Positions 22,378-28,473 of a stretch of 29,534 nucleotides of DNA are shown one piece after another; the first letter of the stretch is position 1; each line of letters opens with the position of its first letter. The position numbers were made by a program, and so were the translations under genes. The stretch is from the NCBI GenBank assembly GCA_046728015.1, contig JBKPDQ010000159.1, positions 1 through 29,534 of the forward strand. The letters are read 5' to 3'. Origin of the DNA: DATAFO01 sp046728015 (lineage in GTDB: Bacteria > Actinomycetota > Thermoleophilia > Solirubrobacterales > 70-9). The notes beneath the pieces were generated by a model. That model saw nothing but the letters and a program-made list of their open reading frames with translations. It had not been told where the DNA came from and made no database searches.

Positions 22378-23799
22378 ATGAGCACGGTCGCCACTCAGGA
22401 CTACAAGGTCGCCGACATCGGCCTCGCCGACTTCGGTCGCAAGGAGATCACCCTCGCCGAACACGAGATGCCCGGCCTGATGAAGACGCGCGAGGAGTAC
22501 GCCTCCTCGCAGCCCCTGAAGGGCGCCAGGATCACCGGTTCGCTGCACATGACCGTGCAGACGGCGGTTCTCATCGAGACCCTCGTCGCGCTGGGCGCCG
22601 AGGTGCGGTGGGCGTCGTGCAACATCTTCTCGACCCAGGACCACGCCGCAGCCGCGATCGCGGCGGCGGGGATCCCGGTCTTCGCCTGGAAGGGCGAGAC
22701 CCTGGAGGAGTACTGGTGGGCCACGGAGCAGGCGCTGAGCTGGCCCGACGGCGAGGGCCCGAACATGATCCTCGACGACGGCGGCGACGCCACGCTGCTC
22801 GTCCACAAGGGTGTCGAGTACGAACGTGCCGGCGCGGTGCCGGATCCTGAGTCGGCCGAGTCCGAGGAGTTCAAGGTGGTGCTGGAGCGGCTCCAGCGCT
22901 CCCTCGAGGCCGACCCGCAGCGCTGGAGTCGCATCGCGGAGGGCATCAAGGGAGTCACCGAGGAGACGACGACCGGGGTACTCCGCCTGTACCAGCTCGC
23001 CGAGACCGGCGACCTCCTCTTCCCCGCGATCAACGTCAACGACTCCGTGACGAAGTCGAAGTTCGACAACATCTACGGCTGCCGCCACTCGCTGATCGAC
23101 GGCCTCAACCGGGCCACGGACGTGATGATCGGCGGCAAGCTCGCCGTGATCTGCGGCTACGGCGACGTCGGCAAGGGCTGCGTGGCTTCGCTGCTCGGCC
23201 AAGGCGCACGAGTCGTGGTCACGGAGATCGACCCGATCTGCGCGCTTCAGGCGGCGATGGAGGGCCTGGAGGTGCGCACGCTCGCAGAAGTCGTGGAGAC
23301 TGCCGACATCTTCATCACCGCGACGGGCAACCGGGACGTGATCACCGCGGACCACATGGCCCGGATGAAGCACCAGGCGATCGTCGGAAACATCGGCCAC
23401 TTCGACAACGAGATCGACATGGCCGGCCTCGAGCGCGTGCCTGGGATCGAGAAGGTGAACATCAAGCCGCAGGTGGACAAGTGGGTCTTCCCCGACGGCC
23501 ACGCGATCATCGTGCTCTCCGAGGGGCGACTGCTGAACCTCGGCAACGCGACCGGCCACCCCTCGTTCGTGATGTCGAACTCGTTCACCAACCAGACGAT
23601 CGCCCAGGTCGAGCTGTTCACCAAGAACGACGAGTACGACCGCGCCGTCTACGTGCTTCCCAAGCACCTGGACGAGAAGGTTGCGCGGCTTCACCTCGAC
23701 GCGCTTGGTGTCAGCCTCACCGAGCTGACCCCGGAGCAGGCGGCCTACATCGGCGTGCCCGCCGAGGGGCCGTACAAGTCCGACAAGTACAGGTACTAG
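22378..23799 (+). CDS. ahcY: Adenosylhomocysteinase
   Basis: 473 residues, normal bacterial length. The enzyme hydrolyses S-adenosylhomocysteine to adenosine and homocysteine using bound NAD, keeping methyltransferases free of product inhibition. Visible blocks: GSLHMTVQTAVLIETL (54-69), CNIFSTQDHAAAAIA (81-95), the 40-residue bacterial insertion after LVHKGVEYERAG, FPAINVNDSVTKSKFDN (215-231), the NAD-binding loop GYGDVGKGCVASL (260-272) and the C-terminal KSDKYRY tail that reaches into the neighbouring subunit's NAD site. AGGAG lies 6 nt before the ATG. The ArfB-like gene follows 4 nt after the stop. Confidence 0.97.
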   Translation: MSTVATQDYKVADIGLADFGRKEITLAEHEMPGLMKTREEYASSQPLKGARITGSLHMTVQTAVLIETLVALGAEVRWASCNIFSTQDHAAAAIAAAGIPVFAWKGETLEEYWWATEQALSWPDGEGPNMILDDGGDATLLVHKGVEYERAGAVPDPESAESEEFKVVLERLQRSLEADPQRWSRIAEGIKGVTEETTTGVLRLYQLAETGDLLFPAINVNDSVTKSKFDNIYGCRHSLIDGLNRATDVMIGGKLAVICGYGDVGKGCVASLLGQGARVVVTEIDPICALQAAMEGLEVRTLAEVVETADIFITATGNRDVITADHMARMKHQAIVGNIGHFDNEIDMAGLERVPGIEKVNIKPQVDKWVFPDGHAIIVLSEGRLLNLGNATGHPSFVMSNSFTNQTIAQVELFTKNDEYDRAVYVLPKHLDEKVARLHLDALGVSLTELTPEQAAYIGVPAEGPYKSDKYRY

Positions 23800-23803
23800 C
23801 CGC

Positions 23804-24187
23804 CTGACCGAGATCCCGGACTCCGAGATCGAGCTGCGAGCCAGCCGGTCCTCCGGACCCGGAGGGCAACACGCGAACGTCACCGCCTCCCGAATCGAGG
23901 CGGTGTTCGAAATCGACGCCTCGGACGCACTGAGCCCCGAGCAGAAGGAGACACTTCGCGCCCGCTTCGGCCCGCGGGTGACGGCCGTCGCCCAGGACAG
24001 CCGCAGTCAAGCCCGCAACCGGGAGCTCGCTCTGGCTCGACTGCGCGATCGGGTGGCCGCGGCTCTTCGCCCCCGCCGGCGGCGCCGGGCGACCAAGCCG
24101 CACCGGGCGGCGCGCGAGCGACGCCTCGAGCAGAAGCGCCGTCGCTCCGAGGTCAAACGGGTCCGCCGAAGGCCCGAGCTGCCCTAG
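23804..24187 (+). CDS. arfB: ArfB/ICT1-type peptidyl-tRNA hydrolase with GGQ motif, apparent CTG start
   Basis: About 127 residues. Read from a CTG at 23804, the protein opens LTEIPDSEIELRASRSSGPG and then GQHANVTASRIEAV, placing GGQ at residues 20-22, the release-factor catalytic motif. The C-terminus is very basic (RPRRRRRATKPHRAARERR, then LEQKRRRSEVKRVRRR), matching the ArfB tail that enters the empty mRNA channel of stalled ribosomes. The expected role is release of nascent peptide from non-stop ribosomes. No ATG, GTG or TTG lies between the ahcY stop and GTG 23903, and starting there would remove the GGQ motif. A CTG start 4 nt after the ahcY stop, possibly by reinitiation, fits best. 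The stop interlocks with the convergent gene in CTAG (24184-24187). Confidence 0.85.
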   Translation: MTEIPDSEIELRASRSSGPGGQHANVTASRIEAVFEIDASDALSPEQKETLRARFGPRVTAVAQDSRSQARNRELALARLRDRVAAALRPRRRRRATKPHRAARERRLEQKRRRSEVKRVRRRPELP

Positions 24188-24732
24188 GCGTCCAGCTCAC
24201 GATCGAGGATCAGATACGCGAACTCCGTCTCCCACCGCGAGTAGTCGGAGGTCTCGGCAGGACCTACGCGCAGGTGCTCGACCGAGCAGGCCAGCGCCTC
24301 CCCGCGGTCGGTCAGGGTGCCGAACGCGATGCCCTTCTCCTTCGCGAATCGCAGCAACGACGCCCGGGCGTCCTCGAGGTCCGGCTCGGTGCTGCTGCGG
24401 TACGGACCCACGTGCAGCAGAGTCAGGTAGCGGTCCGCCGGCAGCGTGTCCGCCTCGACCTCACCATCGCCCGACACAGCCTCATCGACCTGCACGGCGA
24501 GCTCGAGCTCGAGCGGCTCGCCGCCGCGATCGACCGCCGTCGTCCGGATGAACGGAGGCCCCGAAGGCGCAATGCCACGGGTTCCGAGCCATGCAAACAG
24601 CGCCGGGAACGCCTCGTCGACGGCTGCCGGCACGCCGGCCGTCACTTGACAGGTGATCTTCAGGTACGGCTTGGCCGCGCGCTGAGAGACGCTGGGTTTG
24701 GAAGCCGCACTCCGGGGTCTCGATTCGCGCAA
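24184..24732 (-). CDS. GyrI-like small-molecule-binding domain protein
   Basis: 182 residues from TTG. The segments PYLKITCQVTAGVPAAVDEA, LFAWLGTRGIAPSGPPF, LPADRYLTLLHVGPYRS and SRWETEFAYLIL are the SHS2-repeat pattern of GyrI-like/AraC-effector-binding domains ('G-x-x-P-x-G-P-P-F-x-R', 'L-P-A-x-x-Y-x-x-x-x-H-x-G-P-Y', 'W-x-T-E'). There is no helix-turn-helix, so it is a stand-alone binder, with cyclic or aromatic compounds the usual ligands in the family. A GTG at 24759 gives a longer frame, but AAGGAGG 7 nt before TTG 24732 decides for the shorter form. Divergent from the sigma factor across 100 bp holding two palindromes. Confidence 0.8.
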   Translation of the reverse strand: MRESRPRSAASKPSVSQRAAKPYLKITCQVTAGVPAAVDEAFPALFAWLGTRGIAPSGPPFIRTTAVDRGGEPLELELAVQVDEAVSGDGEVEADTLPADRYLTLLHVGPYRSSTEPDLEDARASLLRFAKEKGIAFGTLTDRGEALACSVEHLRVGPAETSDYSRWETEFAYLILDRELDA

Positions 24733-24739
24733 GCGAGCC

Positions 24740-24746
24740 CCTCCTT
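24740..24746 (-). promoter_or_regulatory. Shine-Dalgarno deciding the TTG start of the GyrI-like gene
   Basis: AAGGAGG on the - strand, 7 nt before TTG 24732 and downstream of the competing GTG at 24759. Confidence 0.7.
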
Positions 24747-24787
24747 TCGGGTCGGTCACATCTAACCACCGGCGGCGGCCGCGAAAG

Positions 24788-24821
24788 TCATCGCGGGCGA
24801 TGAGTCTCGGCTTCGAAGCCG
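24788..24821. promoter_or_regulatory. Two adjacent palindromes between divergent GyrI-like and sigma genes
   Basis: TCATCGC-GG-GCGATGA (24788-24803) and CGGCTTCGAAGCCG (24808-24821), 4 bp apart. The second ends 11 bp before the sigma factor ATG. Perfect symmetry with little or no spacer fits dimeric repressor sites rather than terminators. Confidence 0.5.
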
Positions 24822-24832
24822 GTCGTTAGTGC

Positions 24833-25873
24833 ATGGACGCGGTTACCACAGGGCCGGTGGGAGACCGTGCGCTCCTCGAGGAAGCTCGAGGCGGCAGCGA
24901 GGACGCCTACCGCCGGCTCGTGGAACCGCATCGCGCCGAGCTTCACGCGCACTGCTACCGGATGCTCGGCTCGGTTCAGGACGCGGAGGACGCACTTCAG
25001 GACGCGCTGCTGCGCGCCTGGCGCGGGCTGGCGCAGTTCGAGGGGCGTAGCTCCGTTCGGACCTGGCTCTACACGATCGCAACCAACAGCTGCCTGGCGC
25101 TGATCAAGCGACGGCCGAGGCGGGTGCTGCCGGTCGACTACGGGCCGTCCGCAGATCCTCACGACGGCTCGGAGTGGCCGATCGTCGAGTCGGTCTGGGT
25201 GGGTGCGTACCCCGACGAGGAGCTCGGTCCCGAGGCCGGCTTGGCGTCCCCGGACGCCTCATATGAACGACGCGAGAGCGTCGAGCTCGCGTTCATCGCG
25301 GCGTTGCAGCATTTGCCCGCCAAGCAACGCGCGGTCCTGATCCTGCGCGACGTGCTGGGGTTCTCGGCCCGTGAGGTGGCCGAGTCACTGGACACGACGG
25401 TCCCATCGGTGAACAGCGCGCTGCAGCGGGCCCGCAAGGCGGTCGAGCAGCGGGTTCCAGCGCGCAGCCAGCAGGAGACCCTGCGGTCGCTCGGCGACGA
25501 GCGGGTTCGGGAGCTCGTCGCGCGCTACGTCGACGCCTGGGAAAGGGGCGACGCGGAGGCGATCGTCGCCATGCTGGCCGAGGACGCGACGTTCGCGATG
25601 CCTCCGTACTCCACCTGGTTCCGTGGGATCGACGCGATCAGGGCGTTTCTGCCCATGGGGCCGCTGAGGGAGCGCTGGCGCTTCGTGCCGGTGCGGGCAA
25701 ACGGCCAGCTTGCGTTTGCGACGTACGGGTGGGACGCGGAGCGGCAGGTGTACGCAGCGCATGCGATCGACGTTCTGACCCTCGAGGGCGATCGGGTCAA
25801 GGACGTCACCGCCTTTCTGACTCCCGACGCGTTCGCCGGCTTCGGGCTCCCTCCCCAGCTTCCGGCCGGCTAG
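24833..25873 (+). CDS. ECF sigma factor with C-terminal SnoaL-like domain
   Basis: 346 residues. Region 2 spans about residues 12-90, with DAEDALQDALLRAWRGL (core-binding) and SSVRTWLYTIATNSCLALI (-10 recognition). Region 4 spans about 165-225, with LPAKQRAVLILRDVLGFSAR and VAESLDTTVPSVNSALQRAR (-35 helix-turn-helix). Residues 230-340 form an NTF2/SnoaL-like domain (VRELVARYVDAWERGDAEAI, MPPYSTWFRGIDAIRAFL), the layout of SigG/SigJ-like and related ECF groups in which this tail replaces a separate anti-sigma factor. No anti-sigma gene is nearby, in keeping with that. Neighbouring cupin and GyrI-like genes may be targets. The ATG is preceded by two palindromes. Confidence 0.92.
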   Translation: MDAVTTGPVGDRALLEEARGGSEDAYRRLVEPHRAELHAHCYRMLGSVQDAEDALQDALLRAWRGLAQFEGRSSVRTWLYTIATNSCLALIKRRPRRVLPVDYGPSADPHDGSEWPIVESVWVGAYPDEELGPEAGLASPDASYERRESVELAFIAALQHLPAKQRAVLILRDVLGFSAREVAESLDTTVPSVNSALQRARKAVEQRVPARSQQETLRSLGDERVRELVARYVDAWERGDAEAIVAMLAEDATFAMPPYSTWFRGIDAIRAFLPMGPLRERWRFVPVRANGQLAFATYGWDAERQVYAAHAIDVLTLEGDRVKDVTAFLTPDAFAGFGLPPQLPAG

Positions 25874-25956
25874 ACCCGACGCCGCACCGCTCAGTTTCGA
25901 CGCTCCCGCGATCTACCTGTTCGACGGCCATCGAATCACACGACGAAGGGAGCCCC

Positions 25957-26028
25957 GTGAACTCTCCTGACCCTGACCCGCCGCGGGTCAGCCCGGAGCT
26001 CGCCGGCGCAACAGCGGACTCCTCGTAA
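25957..26028 (+). CDS. Possible 23-residue peptide or gene remnant
   Basis: GTG 25957 is preceded by AAGGGAG 4 nt upstream and encodes VNSPDPDPPRVSPELAGATA then DSS-stop. It lies in the 164-bp gap between the sigma factor and the cupin, and overlaps a perfect hairpin. The ribosome-binding site is the only evidence; it could be a leader peptide, a decayed gene start or chance. Confidence 0.3.
   Translation: MNSPDPDPPRVSPELAGATADSS
25973..25991. terminator. Perfect short hairpin between sigma factor and cupin
   Basis: CTGACCCG-CCG-CGGGTCAG, an 8-bp stem with a 3-nt loop, 100 bp after the sigma stop and 47 bp before the cupin ATG. No T-run follows, so a terminator or an attenuator/operator are both possible. 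Confidence 0.45.
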
Positions 26029-26037
26029 GCTGTCCGC

Positions 26038-26397
26038 ATGGAAGACAAAGTCAACCTGGCCGAGAAGCTCGAGCTACTCGACAAGCCCTACACGCCCGGG
26101 ATCGTCGGCTACTTCAACGACTACAAGCTGATCGTGGTCAAGGTCCTCGGCGAGTTCGTCTGGCACAAGCACGAGGAAACCGACGACTTCTTCCTCGTGC
26201 TTCGCGGGCGGCTCACGATCCAGCTGCGCGACCGCGATGTCGAGCTCTCCGAAGGCGAGCTGTTTGTCGTCCCGCGCGGCGTCGAGCACTGCCCCAAGGC
26301 CGATGAGGAGGCGCACGTGCTCCTCATCGAGCCGCGCGAAACGGTGAACACCGGCAACGCGGGCGGCGATCTCACCGTCGAGCCGGTCGAGATCTAG
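26038..26397 (+). CDS. Cupin-domain protein
   Basis: 119 residues, a single small cupin barrel. Motif 1 is EFVWHKHEETDDFFLVLRG with His43 and His45 and nearby acidic residues; motif 2 is ELFVVPRGVEHCPKA with His84. These are the normal metal ligands. Small cupins of this sequence type are widespread and mostly uncharacterised; some act as dioxygenases or sugar binders. The ATG has no strong Shine-Dalgarno. It follows the SnoaL-tailed sigma factor on the same strand and converges on the isomerase gene with 13 bp between stops. Confidence 0.88.
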   Translation: MEDKVNLAEKLELLDKPYTPGIVGYFNDYKLIVVKVLGEFVWHKHEETDDFFLVLRGRLTIQLRDRDVELSEGELFVVPRGVEHCPKADEEAHVLLIEPRETVNTGNAGGDLTVEPVEI

Positions 26398-26410
26398 CTG
26401 ATCCGGCTGC

Positions 26411-27439
26411 TCACGGGCGGCCGAGCTCGTCCTTGAGTCGTTCGATGACGTCGACGGGCGAGGGGTCCACGCCGCGAAGCGCCGCCAGCTGAAGCGAGAC
26501 CAGGTCGCCGAGCATCACCGCCCACAGCAGGCGCTCGGTTCTGGTCTCCCCCTCCGTCTCGACGGTGATCACCGCGCCGGCGGACGGCTCGATCAGCTTC
26601 GCGGTCAGCGCCGCACGCTCGCGCTGACGCGGGTGCTGGTCGCGATCCTGAAGGAAGACCGCGCTGAAGCCGCCCACGCCGTTTGCGCCGTCCCAGGCGA
26701 CGATCTCGTTGTGGTCGAGCTCGGGCAGCTCGTGCACGAACGCGTGCTGCTTGGCGTTCTCGTTGACCTGGGTCTTCCAGCGGTAGGCGACCGGCGCGGT
26801 GAGGTCACAGCCGTAGATCGTCGGCACCGTTCCGTGGAGGCGCTCCCCGATCTCCGCTGCGCGCGCAACCAGGACATCTCGCCCCGACTCGAGGTGGGCG
26901 GCCGCGGTGTCGATGTGAGTGCGGAGCCCGGGGGCGACACCCACGAGCGCCGCGACCTCGGCCGCGATCGTGAACATGTAGCCGACCGCGGCGCGCGGCT
27001 GAAGGCCGGAGGGAATGCCGATCACCGGCACATCGGCGGCCCGCGCCGCCTCGGCGAGCGAGCCGCCGGTAGTGGCGACGATGCGGCGTGCCCCTACCGC
27101 ATCGGCGGCCTCGAAGCAGGCCAGCGTCTCCTCTGTGTCTCCGGAGTAGCTGACGCACAGCACGGCGTGGCTTGGAGGCGTCCACGGTGCGAGCTCGTAG
27201 TCGCGGACGGTCAGCAACGGCAAGCAGAGCTCGTCGCCGAACGCGGCTCGAGCGAGCAATCCACCAACTCCCGAGCCCCCCATCCCGCAGACGGCTAGGC
27301 CAGTCGCTTCAGCCTCGGCCAGCCCAGCGGAATCAACCCGCCAGAGAGCGTCGCGAAGGTGATCGGGCAGCGCCAGGACGTCGTCGAGCTGACTTCCGGA
27401 GTCGACCGCTCGCACCCGCTCCAGCGCTTCCTCGCTCAC
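26411..27439 (-). CDS. Bifunctional phosphoglucose/phosphomannose isomerase
   Basis: 342 residues, the length of the PGI/PMI family known from Crenarchaeota and many Actinobacteria. Two SIS domains: AVCGMGGSGVGGLLARAAFG (49-68) and LCVSYSGDTEETLACFEAAD (94-113), the sugar-phosphate binding loops. RWKTQVNENAKQHAF and HELPELDHNEIVAW (220-249) hold the conserved catalytic Glu/His region. It interconverts fructose-6-phosphate with glucose-6- or mannose-6-phosphate, feeding the nucleotidyltransferase upstream. The GTG start overlaps the preceding stop by 4 nt (27436-27439), so it is the third gene of the ugd operon. Confidence 0.94.
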   Translation of the reverse strand: MSEEALERVRAVDSGSQLDDVLALPDHLRDALWRVDSAGLAEAEATGLAVCGMGGSGVGGLLARAAFGDELCLPLLTVRDYELAPWTPPSHAVLCVSYSGDTEETLACFEAADAVGARRIVATTGGSLAEAARAADVPVIGIPSGLQPRAAVGYMFTIAAEVAALVGVAPGLRTHIDTAAAHLESGRDVLVARAAEIGERLHGTVPTIYGCDLTAPVAYRWKTQVNENAKQHAFVHELPELDHNEIVAWDGANGVGGFSAVFLQDRDQHPRQRERAALTAKLIEPSAGAVITVETEGETRTERLLWAVMLGDLVSLQLAALRGVDPSPVDVIERLKDELGRP

Positions 27440-28473
27440 CCGTTGACCACTTCCTCCGGACCCACCCGAGCATCATCCCCCAGTGCGACCCCCGGCGCGA
27501 TCCGAGCCCCCTCCCCGATCACCGAGCCCGGCGCGATCCGAGCCCTCTCCCCGATCTCGACTTCCGGGGCGAGGATCGACCCACGGATCTCGGCGCCCGC
27601 TTCCACGTGGCAGCCGTCTAGCAGCACGGACTCGACCACTACTGCCCCGGCACCGATCCGACAACCGGAGCGAACGACCGCGCGAGGACCGACCGTCGCC
27701 TGCCCGGCCACTTCGGCGTCGCGCTCGACGAGCACGCCGTCGCCGTGAGTTTCGACATCGGTCTCGACGCTCCCCTCGAGGATGTCCCAGCTTGCCTGCA
27801 GGTAGCGCTCTGGCGTGCCGATGTCCATCCAGTAGCCCTCGAGGCGCCGCCCGTACAGGCCCTGGCCGACGAGCCGCGGAAAGACCTCGCGTTCGATCGA
27901 GACCGCCCGACCGGGCGGGATCAGCTCCACCACCGCGCGCTCGAGGACGTACGCCCCCGCGCTGATCTCGTCCGTGTCGATCTGATCGGGTTCTGGCTTC
28001 TCGAGGAAGCCGAGCACCTCGTCGTCCGAGCCACGTCGAACCAGACCGTACGTCGAAGGGTCGTCGACCGGATAGAGCGCGAGCGTGGCGACCGCATTGC
28101 GCTCGGCGTGCGTCGCCTGTAGCGCGGTCAGGTTGAGGTCGGTCAGCAGATCACCGTTGAGGACCATGAACCGCTCGCCGAGGAGCCCGCGGTCGGCGGC
28201 GAGGCGAACGGGCCCGGCGGTCCCCAGCGCCTCCTCCTCCTCCAGGTAGTGAATCCGCGCCTCGCCCAGAACCTCGTCCCCGAGCGCCGACCGCAGATCG
28301 TCGGCTCGAAACCCACACGCCATCACGACCTCGTCGACGCCGTGGCGGGCGAGCCAATCGACGATGAACCGGATGAAGGGGCGGTCGACCAGGGGCAGCG
28401 CGGGCTTGGGACGGGTCAGGGTGAGCGGCCGCAGCCTCGTCCCCTCTCCCCCGACCAGGACCAGAGCCTGCAT
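27436..28473 (-). CDS. Sugar-1-phosphate nucleotidyltransferase (probably mannose-1-phosphate guanylyltransferase)
   Basis: 345 residues from ATG 28473. The signature QALVLVGGEGTRLRPLTLTR then PKPALPLVDRPF opens the protein; VLNGDLLTDLNL gives the metal-binding Asp, and GFLEKPEPDQ and GYWMDIGTPERYL follow. After residue 245 it becomes a left-handed beta-helix of hexapeptides. A mannose-1-phosphate guanylyl role is suggested by the neighbouring phosphomannose isomerase, but glucose-1-phosphate uridylyl activity, which would feed UDP-glucose dehydrogenase, is equally possible. The start shares one base with the ugd stop (TGATG), and the longer frame upstream lies inside ugd and is rejected. Confidence 0.93.
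   Translation of the reverse strand: MQALVLVGGEGTRLRPLTLTRPKPALPLVDRPFIRFIVDWLARHGVDEVVMACGFRADDLRSALGDEVLGEARIHYLEEEEALGTAGPVRLAADRGLLGERFMVLNGDLLTDLNLTALQATHAERNAVATLALYPVDDPSTYGLVRRGSDDEVLGFLEKPEPDQIDTDEISAGAYVLERAVVELIPPGRAVSIEREVFPRLVGQGLYGRRLEGYWMDIGTPERYLQASWDILEGSVETDVETHGDGVLVERDAEVAGQATVGPRAVVRSGCRIGAGAVVVESVLLDGCHVEAGAEIRGSILAPEVEIGERARIAPGSVIGEGARIAPGVALGDDARVGPEEVVNG
27491..27556. repeat. 36-bp tandem duplication inside the beta-helix coding region
   Basis: Two 30-bp blocks, 27491-27520 and 27527-27556, differ at one base and are offset by 36 bp. They encode IGERARIAPGSV and IGEGARIAPGVA. The near identity at DNA level points to a recent in-frame duplication of two hexapeptides. 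Confidence 0.8.

Noticed and set aside
22279..23883. 534-codon - strand frame opposite ahcY
   Set aside because: Antisense shadow of a highly conserved enzyme gene.
27491..27556. CRISPR-like short repeats
   Set aside because: Only two units with a 6-bp gap, in frame within a beta-helix coding region.
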